Of a DNA stretch of 64,000 nt, positions 34,001 through 46,000 are shown piece by piece (positions within the stretch are counted from its first letter, which is position 1; each line of letters opens with the position of its first letter). The stretch lies in NCBI GenBank assembly GCA_014058105.1, contig JACGCM010001129.1:2243001-2307000 (forward strand). Direction: 5' to 3'. This DNA is from Kingdonia uniflora. Its lineage: Eukaryota > Streptophyta > Magnoliopsida > Ranunculales > Circaeasteraceae. Both the position numbers and the translations under genes were made by a program. The notes below the pieces were generated by a model. It was not told the DNA's origin. It ran no database searches and saw nothing but the letters and a program-made list of their open reading frames with translations.

Positions 34001-34029
34001 TTCGTCTTCGATAACATTAATCTACATAG

Positions 34030-34690
34030 TGTAGCTTACATCGAGACTTGAATATTCGATTACTTTGATGTCTAAAGTTTTTTCTTTACTATTTTCAAGC
34101 ATTGCAGCGATGTATGCTAGTGCGTCAGCGTGGCGGTCTTCAGTTCGAGGTAGATAAGTGAGTGTTGTTGTTTTGAATTTCTTCATTTTTTCTTCGACCA
34201 GAACTGCGTAGTAAACCATTTTTCCTGATGTTTTGTTGTAATGGTTTACTACTAGTAGGGAATCAACGTAGACAACTATTTCTTCCACTCGAAGTGCGAT
34301 GGTAATGATCCAGTCCATGCAGGATAGCTTCGTACTCTGTTTCATTATTGATGGCATTAAACTTGAGTTTGATAGCTTTTTCAATTCTATGATTTGATGG
34401 TATAACAAGGACCATACTGATCCTTGATCCTCGTGGTCCAGCTGATGTATCTGTAAAGAGTCTCCATCCAGTACTTCGCGACCAATGTACGGTGGTGAGA
34501 TCCAGTCCATGTAGGATAACTTCGTACACTGTTTCATTATTGATGGCATAGAATTTGAGTTTGATATTTTTTTTAATTCTATGATTTAATGGAGTAATAA
34601 GGACGATACCGATCCCTAATCCTCGTGGTCCAGCAGATTTATCTATAAAGAGTCTCCATCCAGTGCTTCACGACTATGCATCTGGTTCTG
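34030..34690 (-). pseudogene. Second (archaeal-type) RNase H of element C, with an internal duplication
   Basis: GWRLFTDTSAGPRGSRISMVLV, KLKFNAINNETEYEAILHGLD, VYVDSLLVVNHYN and TEDRHADALAYIAAML represent the domain. A 192-base segment is present twice in tandem (34307-34498 and 34499-34690), which repeats the N-terminal 64 codons in frame. The repeat units have since diverged. Confidence 0.75.
34307..34690 (-). repeat. 192-bp tandem duplication in the second RNase H of element C
   Basis: Both copies begin GATCCAGTCCATG and share CATTATTGATGGCAT and AAGAGTCTCCATCCAGT. The period, 192, is a multiple of three. Confidence 0.85.
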
Positions 34691-34779
34691 CGATGGAATC
34701 ATCGGCCATTTCTTCTTCGAGTTTCCCATTCAGGGTTTTTGACCGTAAAATTTGCCAAAAAATTGGCTACTGTTCGTCC

Positions 34780-35250
34780 TTGACTGATATTTGTGACTCA
34801 AATGTGATATCATATTTGCCTGAGAATATAGACCATTATTGAACCCTCTGGGATTTTTCTTTTTTAGAGAACACGAGTTTGAGGGGGAATTTGGTGATGA
34901 CCTTGATGGGGTAGGCTTGGAAATAAGGTCAAAGTTTTTGAGAACTGTACACCAGCGCGAGTAGCTATTTTTTAGTTGTTGTATATCTCTCTGATGAAGT
35001 AGATTGGTTTTTCTATGCCATCTTCTTTTCGAATAAGAACGGAACTGATGGAGTCATCTCCTGTTGATAAGTACATCTTTAGTACTTCACCATCAATAGG
35101 AGTACTTATTAAGTATCTTTTATGATCTTGAAAAGCTAATTCACAGTCGGGGGTCCAGATGATTCTTTGGGCTATTTCTTAGACATTGGAGCTGGATTCC
35201 CACGAAGAAGGAGGTAAAGAAGTTTGTATCAATCAGATGACTTGAAGATG
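34780..35250 (-). pseudogene. RNase H of element C
   Basis: Heavily decayed, but STPIDGEVLKMYLST, DSISSVLIRKE and EKPIYFIRE can be read on the minus strand around 34990-35110, and WSIFSGKYDITFE around 34800. No single long frame remains. Confidence 0.6.
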
Positions 35251-36194
35251 AACCTGTGAAGAACTACAATCTTGCTAGTAAGTTATGTACATCGTTTTTG
35301 GTACGTGGAGATGGCATTGCCATGATTTATGCGGGATCGATTCCTATGTGCCCCTCTTACTAACTAGATGTCCCAGAAACTTCCCCGATACAACACCAAA
35401 TTGGCATTTTTCTAGGTTTAACTTCATTTGGTAAGTACGAAGGATGTCGAAGATGGTCTGCAGATTGTTACAATGATCCTCCCATTTTAAGCTTTTCCAA
35501 ATCATATCGCCGATGTATACCTCCATGATTTTTCCTAAATAATCTTTGAACATTTGAGTGACAAGTTACTGATAAGTGGCTTTTGCATTTTTCAATCCAA
35601 AGGCATAACTGTGTATATGTAGAGACCTCTTTCTATAACAAATGTTATCTTTTTTTAGTCTTCTTCGGCAAGGGGGACCTGATTGAAATCGAAAGCAACA
35701 TCCATCATCGAAAGAAGTTTGCACCCTGCTACGGAGTCGAGGAGATAAGGAATTAGAGGGAGGAAAAATTTATCTTTTGGTATGAATTTGTTTGGCTCAG
35801 TGAAATTTACACAGACCCTGATTTTTATATTTTTCTTTGGGATAGCCATTATATTTGAGACCCATTTTGGATATTTGGCTTATCGAATGAACCCGACACA
35901 AAGAAGTTTATCTATTTCTTCATTAACTGCTTCTCTGAGGTGGGGGTTTAAATTGTTACTCTTTTGCATTACTATTTTACTGTTTGGATGGAGATTGAGT
36001 TTGTGGAATGCAACCGATGGATCGATGTCAGGCATCTCTTGGAAGGACCATGTAAAGATGTTAACATTTTTCTTTAAAAGTTGTACCAGGGTTTCTCTTT
36101 CTTCAGATGACAACTTTGAGCCAATAAAAGTCTTTCTTCCCGGTCTAGCGAGTTCTATAGATTCAACCGCCTCAGTGTCGTGTTGCTCGAGCAT
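35251..36194 (-). pseudogene. Reverse transcriptase of element C
   Basis: Three frames: 35880-36194 (RETLVQLLKKNVNIFTWSFQ, MPDIDPSVAFHKL, NEEIDKLLCVGFIR), 35655-35849 (VCVNFTEPNKFIPKD, LSMMDVAFDFNQV) and 35344-35553 (YLGKIMEVYIGDMIWK, KCQFGVVSGKFLGHLVSKRG). The catalytic motif reads YIGDM instead of YIDDM, a loss of one metal-binding Asp. Confidence 0.8.
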
Positions 36195-36299
36195 CGGAGG
36201 TGGCTCCTGCTGTAATTACTATGCCTTCAAAAATTTTGCTGTGTGAGAGTTCGTGGTGGTATTTTTGCACATTCGTGCCACAGCTTGACTTCCTTTGAT

Positions 36300-36773
36300 C
36301 TCATAGACATCATGATCTATTGGAAATCATAAGAGTAGATAATATTTTTATGGTACTGCCTTAATAGAATGAAGCTAACTTCTTCCTAAGATCCCCAAAT
36401 ATTTTAACTCAGCATCGATGACAATGAATTTAACAAAGGTGGTTTCAGGCCCTGTTTGAACAGGTAGTATGATATCTCCCAAGGTAGATTCTCTTGAACA
36501 ATTAAAGCCTGTGATATTTGTTGTCGAAGCTTTGACAGAATCTTTGAGGCCTAGAACATCAATGGCTCTCTTGAATAAAATGTTTATTATACTACCGGTA
36601 TCTACAAGAAATCTGTGCAAGTAGTCATGTCCTGCTTTGAGCATTATGACCAGTGGGTCGTCATGAGGGTACTTGATATGGCTGGTGTCACAATCTTCAA
36701 AGGAAATGTGATACAGACGTTTAGCTTTACTAAAGATGGGCATAAGTTTTGCAGATTTTTTTGATGACATCAT
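36300..36773 (-). pseudogene. Aspartic protease of element C
   Basis: DYLHRFLVDTGSIINILFKRA with the DTGS active site, then ITGFNCSRESTLGDIILPV and LKYLGILGRS. The frame 36375-36773 is uninterrupted. Confidence 0.82.
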
Positions 36774-36829
36774 CTTACAGTAGGATATGATTATGTCATC
36801 TTTCTTTCTTAATCATGTAAAGATGGCAA

Positions 36830-38440
36830 ACTTGACCTTGTCCTTGCTCTTGCTCGACCTCTTTTCTTTTTATCTCCCCTATGAGAAACTTATGGACATT
36901 AACTGCATACTAGTGAAGTCTTTCTGTGAGTAAAATGCGATAAAAGATCCATATCAGAGAGTAATAGTTGTCATTCTCATGACTATGCACATTGGGATAC
37001 TAAGGGTTTATTTTGTACATCAGGAATTGTTTGTGCTTCTCGAAACAAGTTATCGCCCTTTATCATTGGTAGAATGGCAAAGAGTGTGGTTATCATAGGA
37101 GGCAGGACTGGGATGGGTCTATCTATTTTCCCGCATCTCTTTCGGATATTGTCCGTGGTCCTTCCACGTTGTTTAGGAGTAACATTACTTGTTGACTTTG
37201 GAGGTGGTGATGAGAACGCATCGTTGGCATGAATGATTGCGGAGATTTTCATTTTATCTTTCTTAGACCGCTCGAGTTCAATGTAGTTATTGACAACATC
37301 GATCATTTCTGTCACTATCTTAGGGCTTGTGTAGGGTAGGCTCTTCTCGAACTTTAGAATCGATGTGGAGTACATAGGTAAATGCAAGAACAACAATTTT
37401 GGGATCTAAAATTCCAATATTCCTTGTTTCTTGCAGGAAACATTTGTAAAATCTAGCTAAGGTTTCTTTCGCTTCTTGCTCGAAAAAGAATAATGAATCG
37501 ACAGTTATTTCCCGTTCCTTAGCATGAGCAAAGTTCAACTCGAAGAGCCACTATAATTGGCTAAAACTGGTAATGGAACCTTCGAGAATAGTATGAAATC
37601 ATCACAGAGGTTCTTCCTTAAGGCTTATGTTAAACAGCCGGCACATCATCTGAATAAGTTTAGAGTATAATCTAACTGCTACCTTGAAGTGACGGGCGTA
37701 GGTGAGAGGATCAGTGAGTCCTACATACTGGTAAAACTTTGGCATATAAAAATTCTCTAAAAATGGCATGACTGTGAAATGAGGGGAAATAGGATTTGTT
37801 TTAATCCTATCAAGAACAGATTTTCAGTTAGGATTGTTAGAATGTATAGCTGAATCTTATTGTTCAGATTGTCCAGGGTGATAAATTGCTGAAGAGTATT
37901 GTGTGCGACTGCAACTTGAGGATGAAAGTCGCCCTGTCCTTCAGGCCTCAACCTATCTCTCACTAGTCGGCTCATAGGTGGTAGAGTCTGGTAACGTGCA
38001 TGTCGACTTCATTAGGTGGTCGATGCTGAGAAAGTGAGGCCAAAATATTAGGAAGTCCTATCTTGATTGAGAAGTGTGAATTCATTCCTTCCTTGGTAAG
38101 TTCTCCCACTATGTAGCTCTAGATTAATGATCACTTTGGGCTTGGGGAGGTGATGTTAACGGACAGTGAATAAGTTTTGATGTCTTCGCAAATTTTTGTT
38201 TTCTTTTTGATATGTTCGGCTATGTTATTCTAGGGCTTTCCTCTTCTCATCTCTTTCGACTTGAAGAGCTTGGAAGTAGATTCACTGATCTTTGAGCCAC
38301 TGGACCCTTTCAGATTCAATTTGCTTTTAAAGTTTAACCATAACATTATACAGATCGACGGCTTCTAGAAAGGCAGGGATGGGGTTGATCTCGTGGTTCC
38401 TCTGAGTATTAGAGGTACTTTTGAGGTTCATATTTGTCAT
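36830..38440 (-). pseudogene. Gag of element C
   Basis: Starts at the minus-strand ATG at 38438-38440 (MTNMNLKS), 64 bases from the LTR. An N-terminal Glu/Lys/Gln-rich part is followed by gag-core pieces (LFFEQEAKETLARFYKCF at 37320-37538) and a Met/Lys-rich part (IELERSKKDKMKISAI at 36983-37396). Many stops. The zinc knuckle is not clearly readable. Confidence 0.6.
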
Positions 38441-38485
38441 CGGACTTGTCTAGAATCACAGTTGGTAAAGAAAATATGTGGTATT

Positions 38486-38503
38486 CCTACAGATGGTGCC
38501 AAT
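38486..38503 (-). other. Primer-binding site of element C
   Basis: Minus strand ATTGGCACCATCTGTAGG directly after the LTR end. Confidence 0.65.
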
Positions 38504-38605
38504 TGTAATGGCGTATTTTCTGGAAGGTAAACTTTGCCAATACTTCAGTAAGGAAATTGTAATTATATCTTTCATATACTAAAATTTTACGTAGAAACTC
38601 TGTAA
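38504..38605 (-). repeat. 5' LTR of element C, first part (cut by element D)
   Basis: Starts TGTAATGGCG and stops at TGTAA (38601-38605), the left target duplication of D. It continues at 63486. Confidence 0.75.
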
Positions 38606-39222
38606 TGTAATGGCCTAATTCAGTAAGCTCGAGATGGCATAGAATTAGCTCTTACACCAATCTTCATGTGACAAAAATTAATGTGAAGTAAGAAATGACA
38701 CAAGTGATTTGGCATAGAAAACCTCTGAATAGGTAAAAAACTATGACCTCGGGTTGAGGATTTTAGTAATAATAACTTTTATTGCTTGAGGCCGATATCT
38801 TATTATAAAGGATATCTTGAACAAGAAATACTTGATCTTGTAAATAGGAATTTTGGTGCTTGAGAATCTTGAAAATATAGTTTTCTTGGTGATTTCTCAT
38901 ATATTTTTCTCTGGTCCTTATCTCTTTTGGAACATTTTCCTTATATTGGCCTTGCCTGTAATTCGTCCTCATACTGAAGCACATTATCTGAATAATGTAG
39001 TTAGTGGCGGTTGACTAAATAATTGTTGAATGAGTGAGGACAAGTGTCTTTGACTTATTCATGCTTTTTTTTGTTATGCTCGACCCACGTTCTTCATCAG
39101 TTCGTGGTGTAGGTGTCAACGCTGATTGTTTATGTCACGTGTAAAATATATGGGTCTTATATGGAGGTAGTTCGAATTAAAAATAATTCAAATTGGGTTA
39201 GATCGAGGGATAGGTCCCTACA
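38606..39222 (-). repeat. 3' LTR of element D (left copy)
   Basis: 617 bp, from TGTAATGGCC to GTCCCTACA. It aligns with 62880-63480. Confidence 0.9.
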
Positions 39223-39234
39223 ATTGCCCCCTTG

Positions 39235-39262
39235 CAACTGAAGTCACGAGTGGCTTTGGTTG
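39235..39262. promoter_or_regulatory. Hairpin next to the polypurine tract of element D
   Basis: CAACTGAAG and CTTTGGTTG surround the loop TCACGAGTGG; one stem mismatch compared with A and B. The tract itself reads GGGGGCAAT on the minus strand at the LTR edge. Confidence 0.55.
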
Positions 39263-39483
39263 AGAAAGAATCTGTGAAGTTGTGGTGTTAGAAGTTGAAA
39301 AGAAATGACGTATTAATGTTGATTTGACCGGCATGGAAAATGGGTATTGGTTTTATTTGGTAGGATGTATCTGTATTAAATAATGCTGATAGTATTGATG
39401 TACGCGATGCTTGGGGCTCTGAGAGTGGCTCTGTATTGAATGATGACTACTTTGGAAATGTACATGCGTATTAAATACAAGGG

Positions 39484-39495
39484 TTATATAAATAG
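39484..39495 (+). promoter_or_regulatory. TATA box 1 (antisense) of element D
   Basis: TTATATAAATAG, 80 bases before the ORF1 ATG at 39564. Confidence 0.7.
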
Positions 39496-39563
39496 TAACT
39501 GTGCCGAGGATCCTGGCAAAGTACGCTATTTGTTAAAAAATTCTCTGGAAGTCTAGATTGACA

Positions 39564-40019
39564 ATGACAAAGACTAGGAGAATGATTTATGAAGAAAGAG
39601 TTTATGAGGAGATGCACAAATTTAAGTTGAGATATTTCGGTGACCAATCATTGGAGATGCCCACTCCCATTCCTGTTCCATCGACGTATCAGGGAATGTT
39701 GGATAAAGAAGCGGCTAAAGCTAACGAATATTTTTACTGTATATGGAGATTTTATTACATTGTCTTGACAGGCGAACAACATTGGAGGTGTCTCCACATC
39801 CTTGCAGAGGATAAGGATAAGGAAATATATGTGGGGGCTGGTATAACTGTGGGGCAGTATTATCGGTATCTTGCATAAGATTGAATTCTAAGGTCAGGCC
39901 TTCTTTATCTCTACCAACTATCAGATGGTGGTGGTTATAAAGGAGGTAACGGTGGCAGAGGAGAAGGGAGACAGAGATTGGAAGTCTATTTCTATGCCAT
40001 CATCGCTTCTTGGCTCTAA
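39564..40019 (+). pseudogene. Antisense ORF1 of element D (best preserved copy)
   Basis: 152 codons from ATG at 39564 to TAA at 40017-40019, open for the first 104 codons and then with two close stops. An in-frame ATG six bases earlier could also be used. The protein has a basic start (MTKTRRMIYEER), KLRYFGDQSLEM, VPSTYQGM, an aromatic YCIWRFYYIVLTGE segment, CLHILAEDKDKEIYVGAG and a Gly/Arg-rich tail (GGGYKGGNGGRGEGRQ). I do not recognise a family; an RNA-binding role would be a guess from the tail. Confidence 0.6.
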
Positions 40020-40756
40020 GAAGACTTTCTGTTTGAAGAGTTGGTTTAAGCACTGACTCTTTCAGCTTTTATGCCCAGATTTCCTCCAAACCCAATTTCA
40101 AGTCAGAGTAAGATGCCGTAAAGGTAGAAGGACGTCTGGTGATTTCCAATGCCTGCTTTGCTTCAGAAGATTCTTGGAGTAAAACATCACTGAAGTCAAA
40201 TGAACTTAAGGATTTGGTGTTTCAGAGTACTTGAAAGACTTGTTATCTGTAAAGTACTTGAAAGACTTGTTATCTGCAAAGTACTTGCAATTTGAGCTTA
40301 ATAAAAAATGGTTATTCGAACTTTGTGTTGATATATAAAATAACTTTTATGATTGAAATCGAGCTATGAGTAATTTGAAGATTTATGAATAGATGATGGA
40401 ATATAATATATAAGATTGGACCTACAAAGTATATTTAGCAATCGAGCTGTAAATATGTGTTTGTAACATAAAAGATGTGTAAGAATTTGTTTTTGAACTT
40501 AATAACTTAGAATTATTGGGAGAGATAACTGTAAAAGATTTAAAATACGCAGGAATTAGAAATTTGACCTCAGGGAGGTTGATATTAAATATTGGATTTG
40601 GAAAATATAAGTTTGAGTTGGAGTAGGCCAAATTCACTAAGGTCGATGTGGGTAGATAAGTTTAAATAAATTTTACTCATGATACTAGGGTTTTCTGTTG
40701 TAAAAGATCAAAATATAAATACGAATTGTGGGGAATTTGAAGTAATCTAGAAAATT
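40020..40756. other. Spacer between ORF1 and ORF2 of element D
   Basis: AT-rich, no conserved ORF. A 27-bp tandem duplication (TACTTGAAAGACTTGTTATC repeat unit) lies at 40228-40281. Confidence 0.4.
40228..40281. repeat. 27-bp tandem duplication in element D
   Basis: Two copies differing at one base. The homologous single sequence is seen in A near 3060-3085. Confidence 0.85.
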
Positions 40757-40768
40757 ACATAAATAGGG
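40757..40768 (+). promoter_or_regulatory. TATA box 2 (antisense) of element D
   Basis: ACATAAATAGGG, 45 bases before the ORF2 ATG at 40802. Confidence 0.55.
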
Positions 40769-40801
40769 GAAATGAGCTTTAAACAGGTGGAAGAAATAGA
40801 A

Positions 40802-41155
40802 ATGGTGTGGACTTGATCTGAGAGAATTCATTATGCCGCTGAGGGACGGTTGGCGATAACGATAGTTGAAGTGTGGGAGCAGATTTTTGGCTTGTTAGAT
40901 TATGATGCTGACTTACCAGTGACCGAGTATCAGTTTGAAAGTTTAGATTAGATGGGTAGGGAACTTAAGTTAGGACATCGCTTCTGCAAGGTGCTATTCC
41001 GGAAAGTGATTATAGAGCCTTTAGCTCGAGAAGAGGATGTGAGATTAATTGATGAATAAGAGATTGAGTTGGAAGATGTGAGAATTACTAGAGGTGAATT
41101 GATCAGGTGTGGCTCCCCAGGACATCTGAGATGTTTTAGGTATAATTATATATGA
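40802..41155 (+). pseudogene. Antisense ORF2 of element D (small conserved protein)
   Basis: 118 codons with three internal stops: TGA at codon 5, TAG after ESLD, and TAA at 41057-41059. It keeps the core (RIHYAAEGRLAI, VWEQIFGLLDYD, LPVTEYQ) and the longest tail: a Glu-rich stretch, then a Cys/His segment (RCGSPGHLRCFRYNYI). Parts of that tail are still readable in A (GCFRCNYM). Whether the tail binds zinc is open. Family unknown. Confidence 0.5.
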
Positions 41156-41300
41156 GGGAGTGAATTGTATAAGGTCGAATAACTGCCATGGAAATGTAAT
41201 TAAAATGAAGTTTGAATCTGTCCCTTTTTTGTTGCAAATACTTTTGTGACTACTTTGAATAAAGAATTTAATTTTTTTAAAATGTCTAGAGTTTTAGAAA

Positions 41301-41324
41301 TGATGTCAGCACTTCTATAAGTAG
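41301..41324 (+). promoter_or_regulatory. TGATGTCA motif plus TATA box 3, element D
   Basis: TGATGTCA at 41301-41308 (one C to T change from TGACGTCA at a CpG) and TCTATAAGTAG at 41314-41324, 103 bases before the aORF ATG. Confidence 0.55.
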
Positions 41325-41416
41325 TAGAAGCTAAAATGGAAAGAGTAGGTAGCTTTATTTTTTGTCTCTTGTGTTGTTATAGAGAAAGATCGATTGCGTA
41401 TAAGTGTTGAGTTATT

Positions 41417-44400
41417 ATGAGTGTAGGGAGGTCAAAGGAAGATTTGGGTAATAGAGATGATAGTATAATAAAATATAGGGTAAGAGGAAATGATGGGAAG
41501 GTATTTTTACCAAAAAGATGTAAAACGTCTGACATTAATTGTGGAAGAGACGCCTCGACTCTAAAACCAAGGGCGGCTCATACGATGCCCAATAACTACC
41601 AGCAGTTAGAGAGAGAGAGAGACTATAAATAATGTTTCATCTCCTTTATTGAAATGTTTATCAACTTCTGAAAAATTAAAGAACAGAGAGAGTGGAAAGA
41701 AAAAAAATTACCAAGATTCTTTGGAAAGATTAGACCAGAGTGATCCACAATCAAGGTGAAAGAAGGTTGTGGAGGCTGAGTTACAAAGGTGGTTGTACAG
41801 CAGCGTTATGAATGAAAGATTTGGTGCTGTGTCGGATTCGTTTTCAGATGTTGAAGGTTAGTAGAATATTTTTGTGATACTGTTGATTTGAATTTTGTGA
41901 AAGTTTTTTGTGTTTTCAAATTTTGAAAAATTACTATTTATAGTAACCTATAAAATCTGTTTGATATATGTGTATAAAAGAGATATGAATGATATACATA
42001 TATGTATGATGTATGTATAAAAGATAATGATAGAATACCTGGTCCTGTATGTAGGTCGAGCGGGAGGAGTATTTCTGTAGAATTAAACCTCATCTTAGAT
42101 TTATAGTTAAGATGGGAGTTCCCATGTGATGGAGGCATCGATCTCTGGTCATTCGGCTGAATCTAACAGGGAGGACAAAGTTGGAGTGGTTCAATTCTAG
42201 ATTTCTCTGGACAATTGATATCATATCCACCGAACTTCAATGTGTTTAAGGAGTTTTGTAAATTTAAGGCTCTTATAGAAGGAAGATGGGGGAATTTTAT
42301 AGAATATGTCGATAGGCAGTTTCAAAGTTGTATAGTAGGATCTGGGGAGGAACATTTCTTTCAGTTGGCATATTTAGAGAATGAGAAGTCAGAAAGAGGT
42401 TTAGATGAATTAATCTCCTTGGAGTATTATGATAGGAATGTTTAGAGTGACCTGGAAGAGGGTTTTCTATGTTACCTATCTCAGTTGAAGAATGGGTTAT
42501 GTTTGCCCCTTAATAATCTTGCTAAAGAGATAATGAATATCATAGGAGTATGCCATGTCTAGTTGAACGAGAATATGTGGGAGGTGATAAATGTATGTGA
42601 GAGTTTGAATAAATTGTGGGAAGAGAATGAGGTGGAGAGGAGAATATCTCCTGAAGATATATTATAGTTTTATGGAGTAAAGAATTATTCTACAAGTTGA
42701 GAGGCATATTTCTTTGTGAGCTTGTCTCGATCTCTTTTCTTTGATCTGCATTTAGCAGTTCGAATGTGGAATGATAATGTCATTTGGGTGAAAGGTGATT
42801 ACCTTCAGAGAGATGATGAAGAACCCATGGAACTTCAGTATAAAACTGTGAAGCAAATTAAGTGTAATAACGTATAATGTTGAGCTTTTGAAATATAATA
42901 TTGTTCAGTTGTTGATAATGTGTTGTTATTTGACAGGTCCTTCGTCGTACTTGTTAGATACTGTTGCTCAAGAAGGGGTTGAGCTTGAGGCAGTGTTGAA
43001 AGGCTTCAGTATAAATAGAAATAAAGGTGCTAATAGCAGGTCTGAGAAAGTCAAAAGTCTTAAGCAACAAGACTTATGACGGGGTGTTGGTGGTAACAAG
43101 AAGAAGGGAGCTAATGAAGAAAGATGAGTGGCTTTGGCAAAGACCTCTGGAGTAGATTTTGCGGACGTGCCAGAGTGTACCGCATCGAGTAAGCTAGCTC
43201 GGGCATTTCTGAAGAAGAAGATGCTGAAGCATGGTTTAACCTCTAGTTCCACAGGGAGTAGTGAGGTTAAGGGAGAGGCAAAGAAGAGAAGGATAGATTT
43301 TTCTTATGAACTTGTTGGGGTGAAGGTCGCAGAGAATCGACCTGTTATGGAAGATGAGTTAAAAGTTGTGGAAGATAGGTCGATTCTTGCAGCTCGCAAA
43401 TGTGCGGAGGAGATGAACAAAGTGTTAAGTTTGATGATTTGAGTTTAGTTCAAATTCTGCATAGTGATGTATCGCTAAACATGTGTTTGATTGGTTTCTC
43501 TTTTTTGTTTACAGGCTATTCATCTGATGAAGGGGGTCTACCTCAGGATGGAGGAGGAGAAAGTTGAGCTCAAAAGTGGGAAAGCAGAGATCAAGAAGGA
43601 GATAGCTCGCTTGAAATCCAACTTGGTTCAGGAGGGGAAGCGACTGGTTTCTATGAAGGGTACGCAAGAGGTAGAGATTAGCGAGCTGACAGTAGAAGTG
43701 GGGAAGAATCAGGTAGCGGTGGTAGTCCAGCGTGATAGACTTGGGTGTCACCTTCTGAAAATGGGGTACTCCAAAACTGAGGTGAATGACATTCTGGAGG
43801 ATACCTATGTTGAAGAGGAGGAGGTTGAGGATGATAGGGCTGGCGTTGTGAGAGGGTTGAATAGAGTTTTTCCCCAGACAGTGTGAAAGAATGAAGAGGA
43901 TGATGATGTCAATCCAGAGAATGTGAATGAGAAGGTAGAGTATAATTGTTGACTATTTGGTTATGTGATTATGAGGGGTTTGTGAATTGTAACTATATGG
44001 ATCAATGTAGGATACATTTTTGTAGGCTAAGTTATGTTTGTAAACCTTGTTTGTAGGAACGTAAGGATATGTGCCTCAGAATAAAAGAATTAGAGAATGA
44101 GCTTGCTAAGGAGAAAGACGCTTCAACATCCCTATTGACTTCGCAAGCGGAGCAACAGGTTTGAAAAGAGCAAGAAATGTTTGACTTGTATGCTTTATTA
44201 CTCTAGAGCTACAAAGTAAAAATTAGAGCGTAAAGACAAACCAAAAAGATGATAACAGTTTAGGGGCAATGGTACTCTACTGTATATAGATAATATCAAA
44301 TTGTTGAAAAATTTAGAATATAGAGAATGTGTACCTTGGAATTCGAAGTATATGTTATTGCTCATCAAATATGGATCATACTTTGACCTTAAGTTTAAAA

Positions 44401-45968
44401 GCAATATCACACAGCATATGTCAAAAAATATAAATTTCGTTAGAAATAAGATGTATGTATTGAGTGAGTATCCTGAATCGAACTTGATGTATTATATTTG
44501 TGATGTGTATGTCGAATTGGAGTTATCTCGCTTGAGCAAAGAAGAGACACGCCAATGTAACCAAGAGCTTGAGGTAGAGTTTGATAGAATGATAGAGGCA
44601 AACGAAGATAAAGAGGATCAACACGTAAAGGTATATTTTAAGTTCGTTGAGGCAATACAAACAGTTGATGACCTCACTCGGAAGATCGAGGAGAAGGATG
44701 CAAAAATTAGTAAAGGGAAAAAAGTGATCGCCGAGACGAAAGAAAAGAAAGCGAAACTCAAAAGCCATAATGATGCGCTGATGGTAAAGAGTAAGGTGGC
44801 TGACATGGCTCGATACCGTATCTAGGCGTTAGAAATGCCAGAGAAGGAGTTACATCATTTTGTGGCCAGTCTGAAGGACCAAATGATCAGCAAAACGGAT
44901 GAACAAGAGCAGATTCAAGCTGATTTAGTGAGTATAAGGAGTGAATTGGAGTAATTGAAGGCTAAAATGATTGAGAAAGATAGTGGGCTGAAGAGAGCTT
45001 GAAATGACATGTCTAACTCTAAAACTACGGTTGAGCAGTTGACTACAGTTTTACCTACTAAAGATATAGAGTTTTGGTTAGTGCAAAGAAAATGTGATGA
45101 GTTGAATGAGAGGGTGGCACAATTGAAGACCGATTTGGCTCAGGCCAATTTGTACATTAGAAATGCCGAGGTTGGAGAGCACTCGAGGAAGAATAAAGGT
45201 GATGCCCGGGTTTCCATTGTTCAAGGGGATGTAGTTTGCCTATCAGCTCGAATCAGAGAGCTAGAGGGAAACGTAGCTCGAACTCAAGGTCACGTACAAA
45301 AAGGGAATGAGCGGTTAAGGGAGTGTCAAAGTAAGCTGGATGCTACTCATGTCAGGGAACAGGAGTTAGAGTAGGTAATCTGAGGTAAGGATATTTTAAT
45401 AAGGAAAAAAGATGATTTTTTTAGGAAATTCCTTATTTGGGTAGGTGTAGACTGAGAGCTTGAGGAACTTTGTGCCTAGGTAGCATAATTGAGGATGATG
45501 AACCAGACTAAGTCAGATAAAGAAGATGAGAAGGCGAGGGAGCATATCAATCGTATGTCTCACGCAGAAAGTCGAATAGAATGGCATGAAGCATGGAACA
45601 AGAGGTTGAAAGCGCATCTTCAAACGACGAAAGAGAAATTTTCTAAGGCGGCTATGCCCCAGGCATTACGCTCAGAGATGTTAAAGGTAGTGATTGCCTA
45701 TTTTGTTAAAGAAATTAGAAGGCTCGAGTTTGAGAGGGATACCTTGCATGACTGTTTGCCGAATAGAGAATGTATTTGCAGAGCTGATATAGATTGAGGA
45801 AACTGTATGTAGTCCATGGAAACGAAGTTAGGTTCTCAACCTGCTGAATTGGTAGAGCAAGGTAGGATGAATGTGGCTGTTCGAGATCGAGAATTTATGG
45901 CTGACTCTCCTACTGTTGCAGGGGAAAGCGTAGCTGACCTCCCATCAGTAGAAAAGAATCCTTTGTAG
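41417..45968 (+). pseudogene. Antisense aORF of element D: six-exon gypsy-type-transposon/coiled-coil gene
   Basis: Exons 41417-41856, 42055-42857, 42937-43435, 43515-43934, 44057-44158 and 44511-45968, about 3,722 coding bases. Two donors (42858 GT to TT, 43436 GT to AT) and one acceptor (44509-44510 AG to AT) are mutated, so this copy could not be spliced correctly. Exon 2: SYPPNFNVFKEFCKFKAL, GNFIEYVDRQFQSC, NMWEVINVC and VIWVKGDYLQRDDEE. Exon 4: long Glu/Lys coiled coil with DRLGCHLLKMGY and DTYVEEEEVEDD. Exon 6 is coiled coil over about 400 residues, ending in ECICRADID with conserved Cys. Several stops. Function unknown; coiled coils suggest a self-associating or scaffold protein. Confidence 0.65.
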
Positions 45969-46000
45969 TGGTTGTATGTGTAACCTGTAAATGTATTTGT

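Noticed and set aside
36300..38503. Endogenous pararetrovirus origin for the RT-containing elements
   Set aside because: LTRs, primer-binding sites, integrase and target duplications identify LTR retrotransposons.
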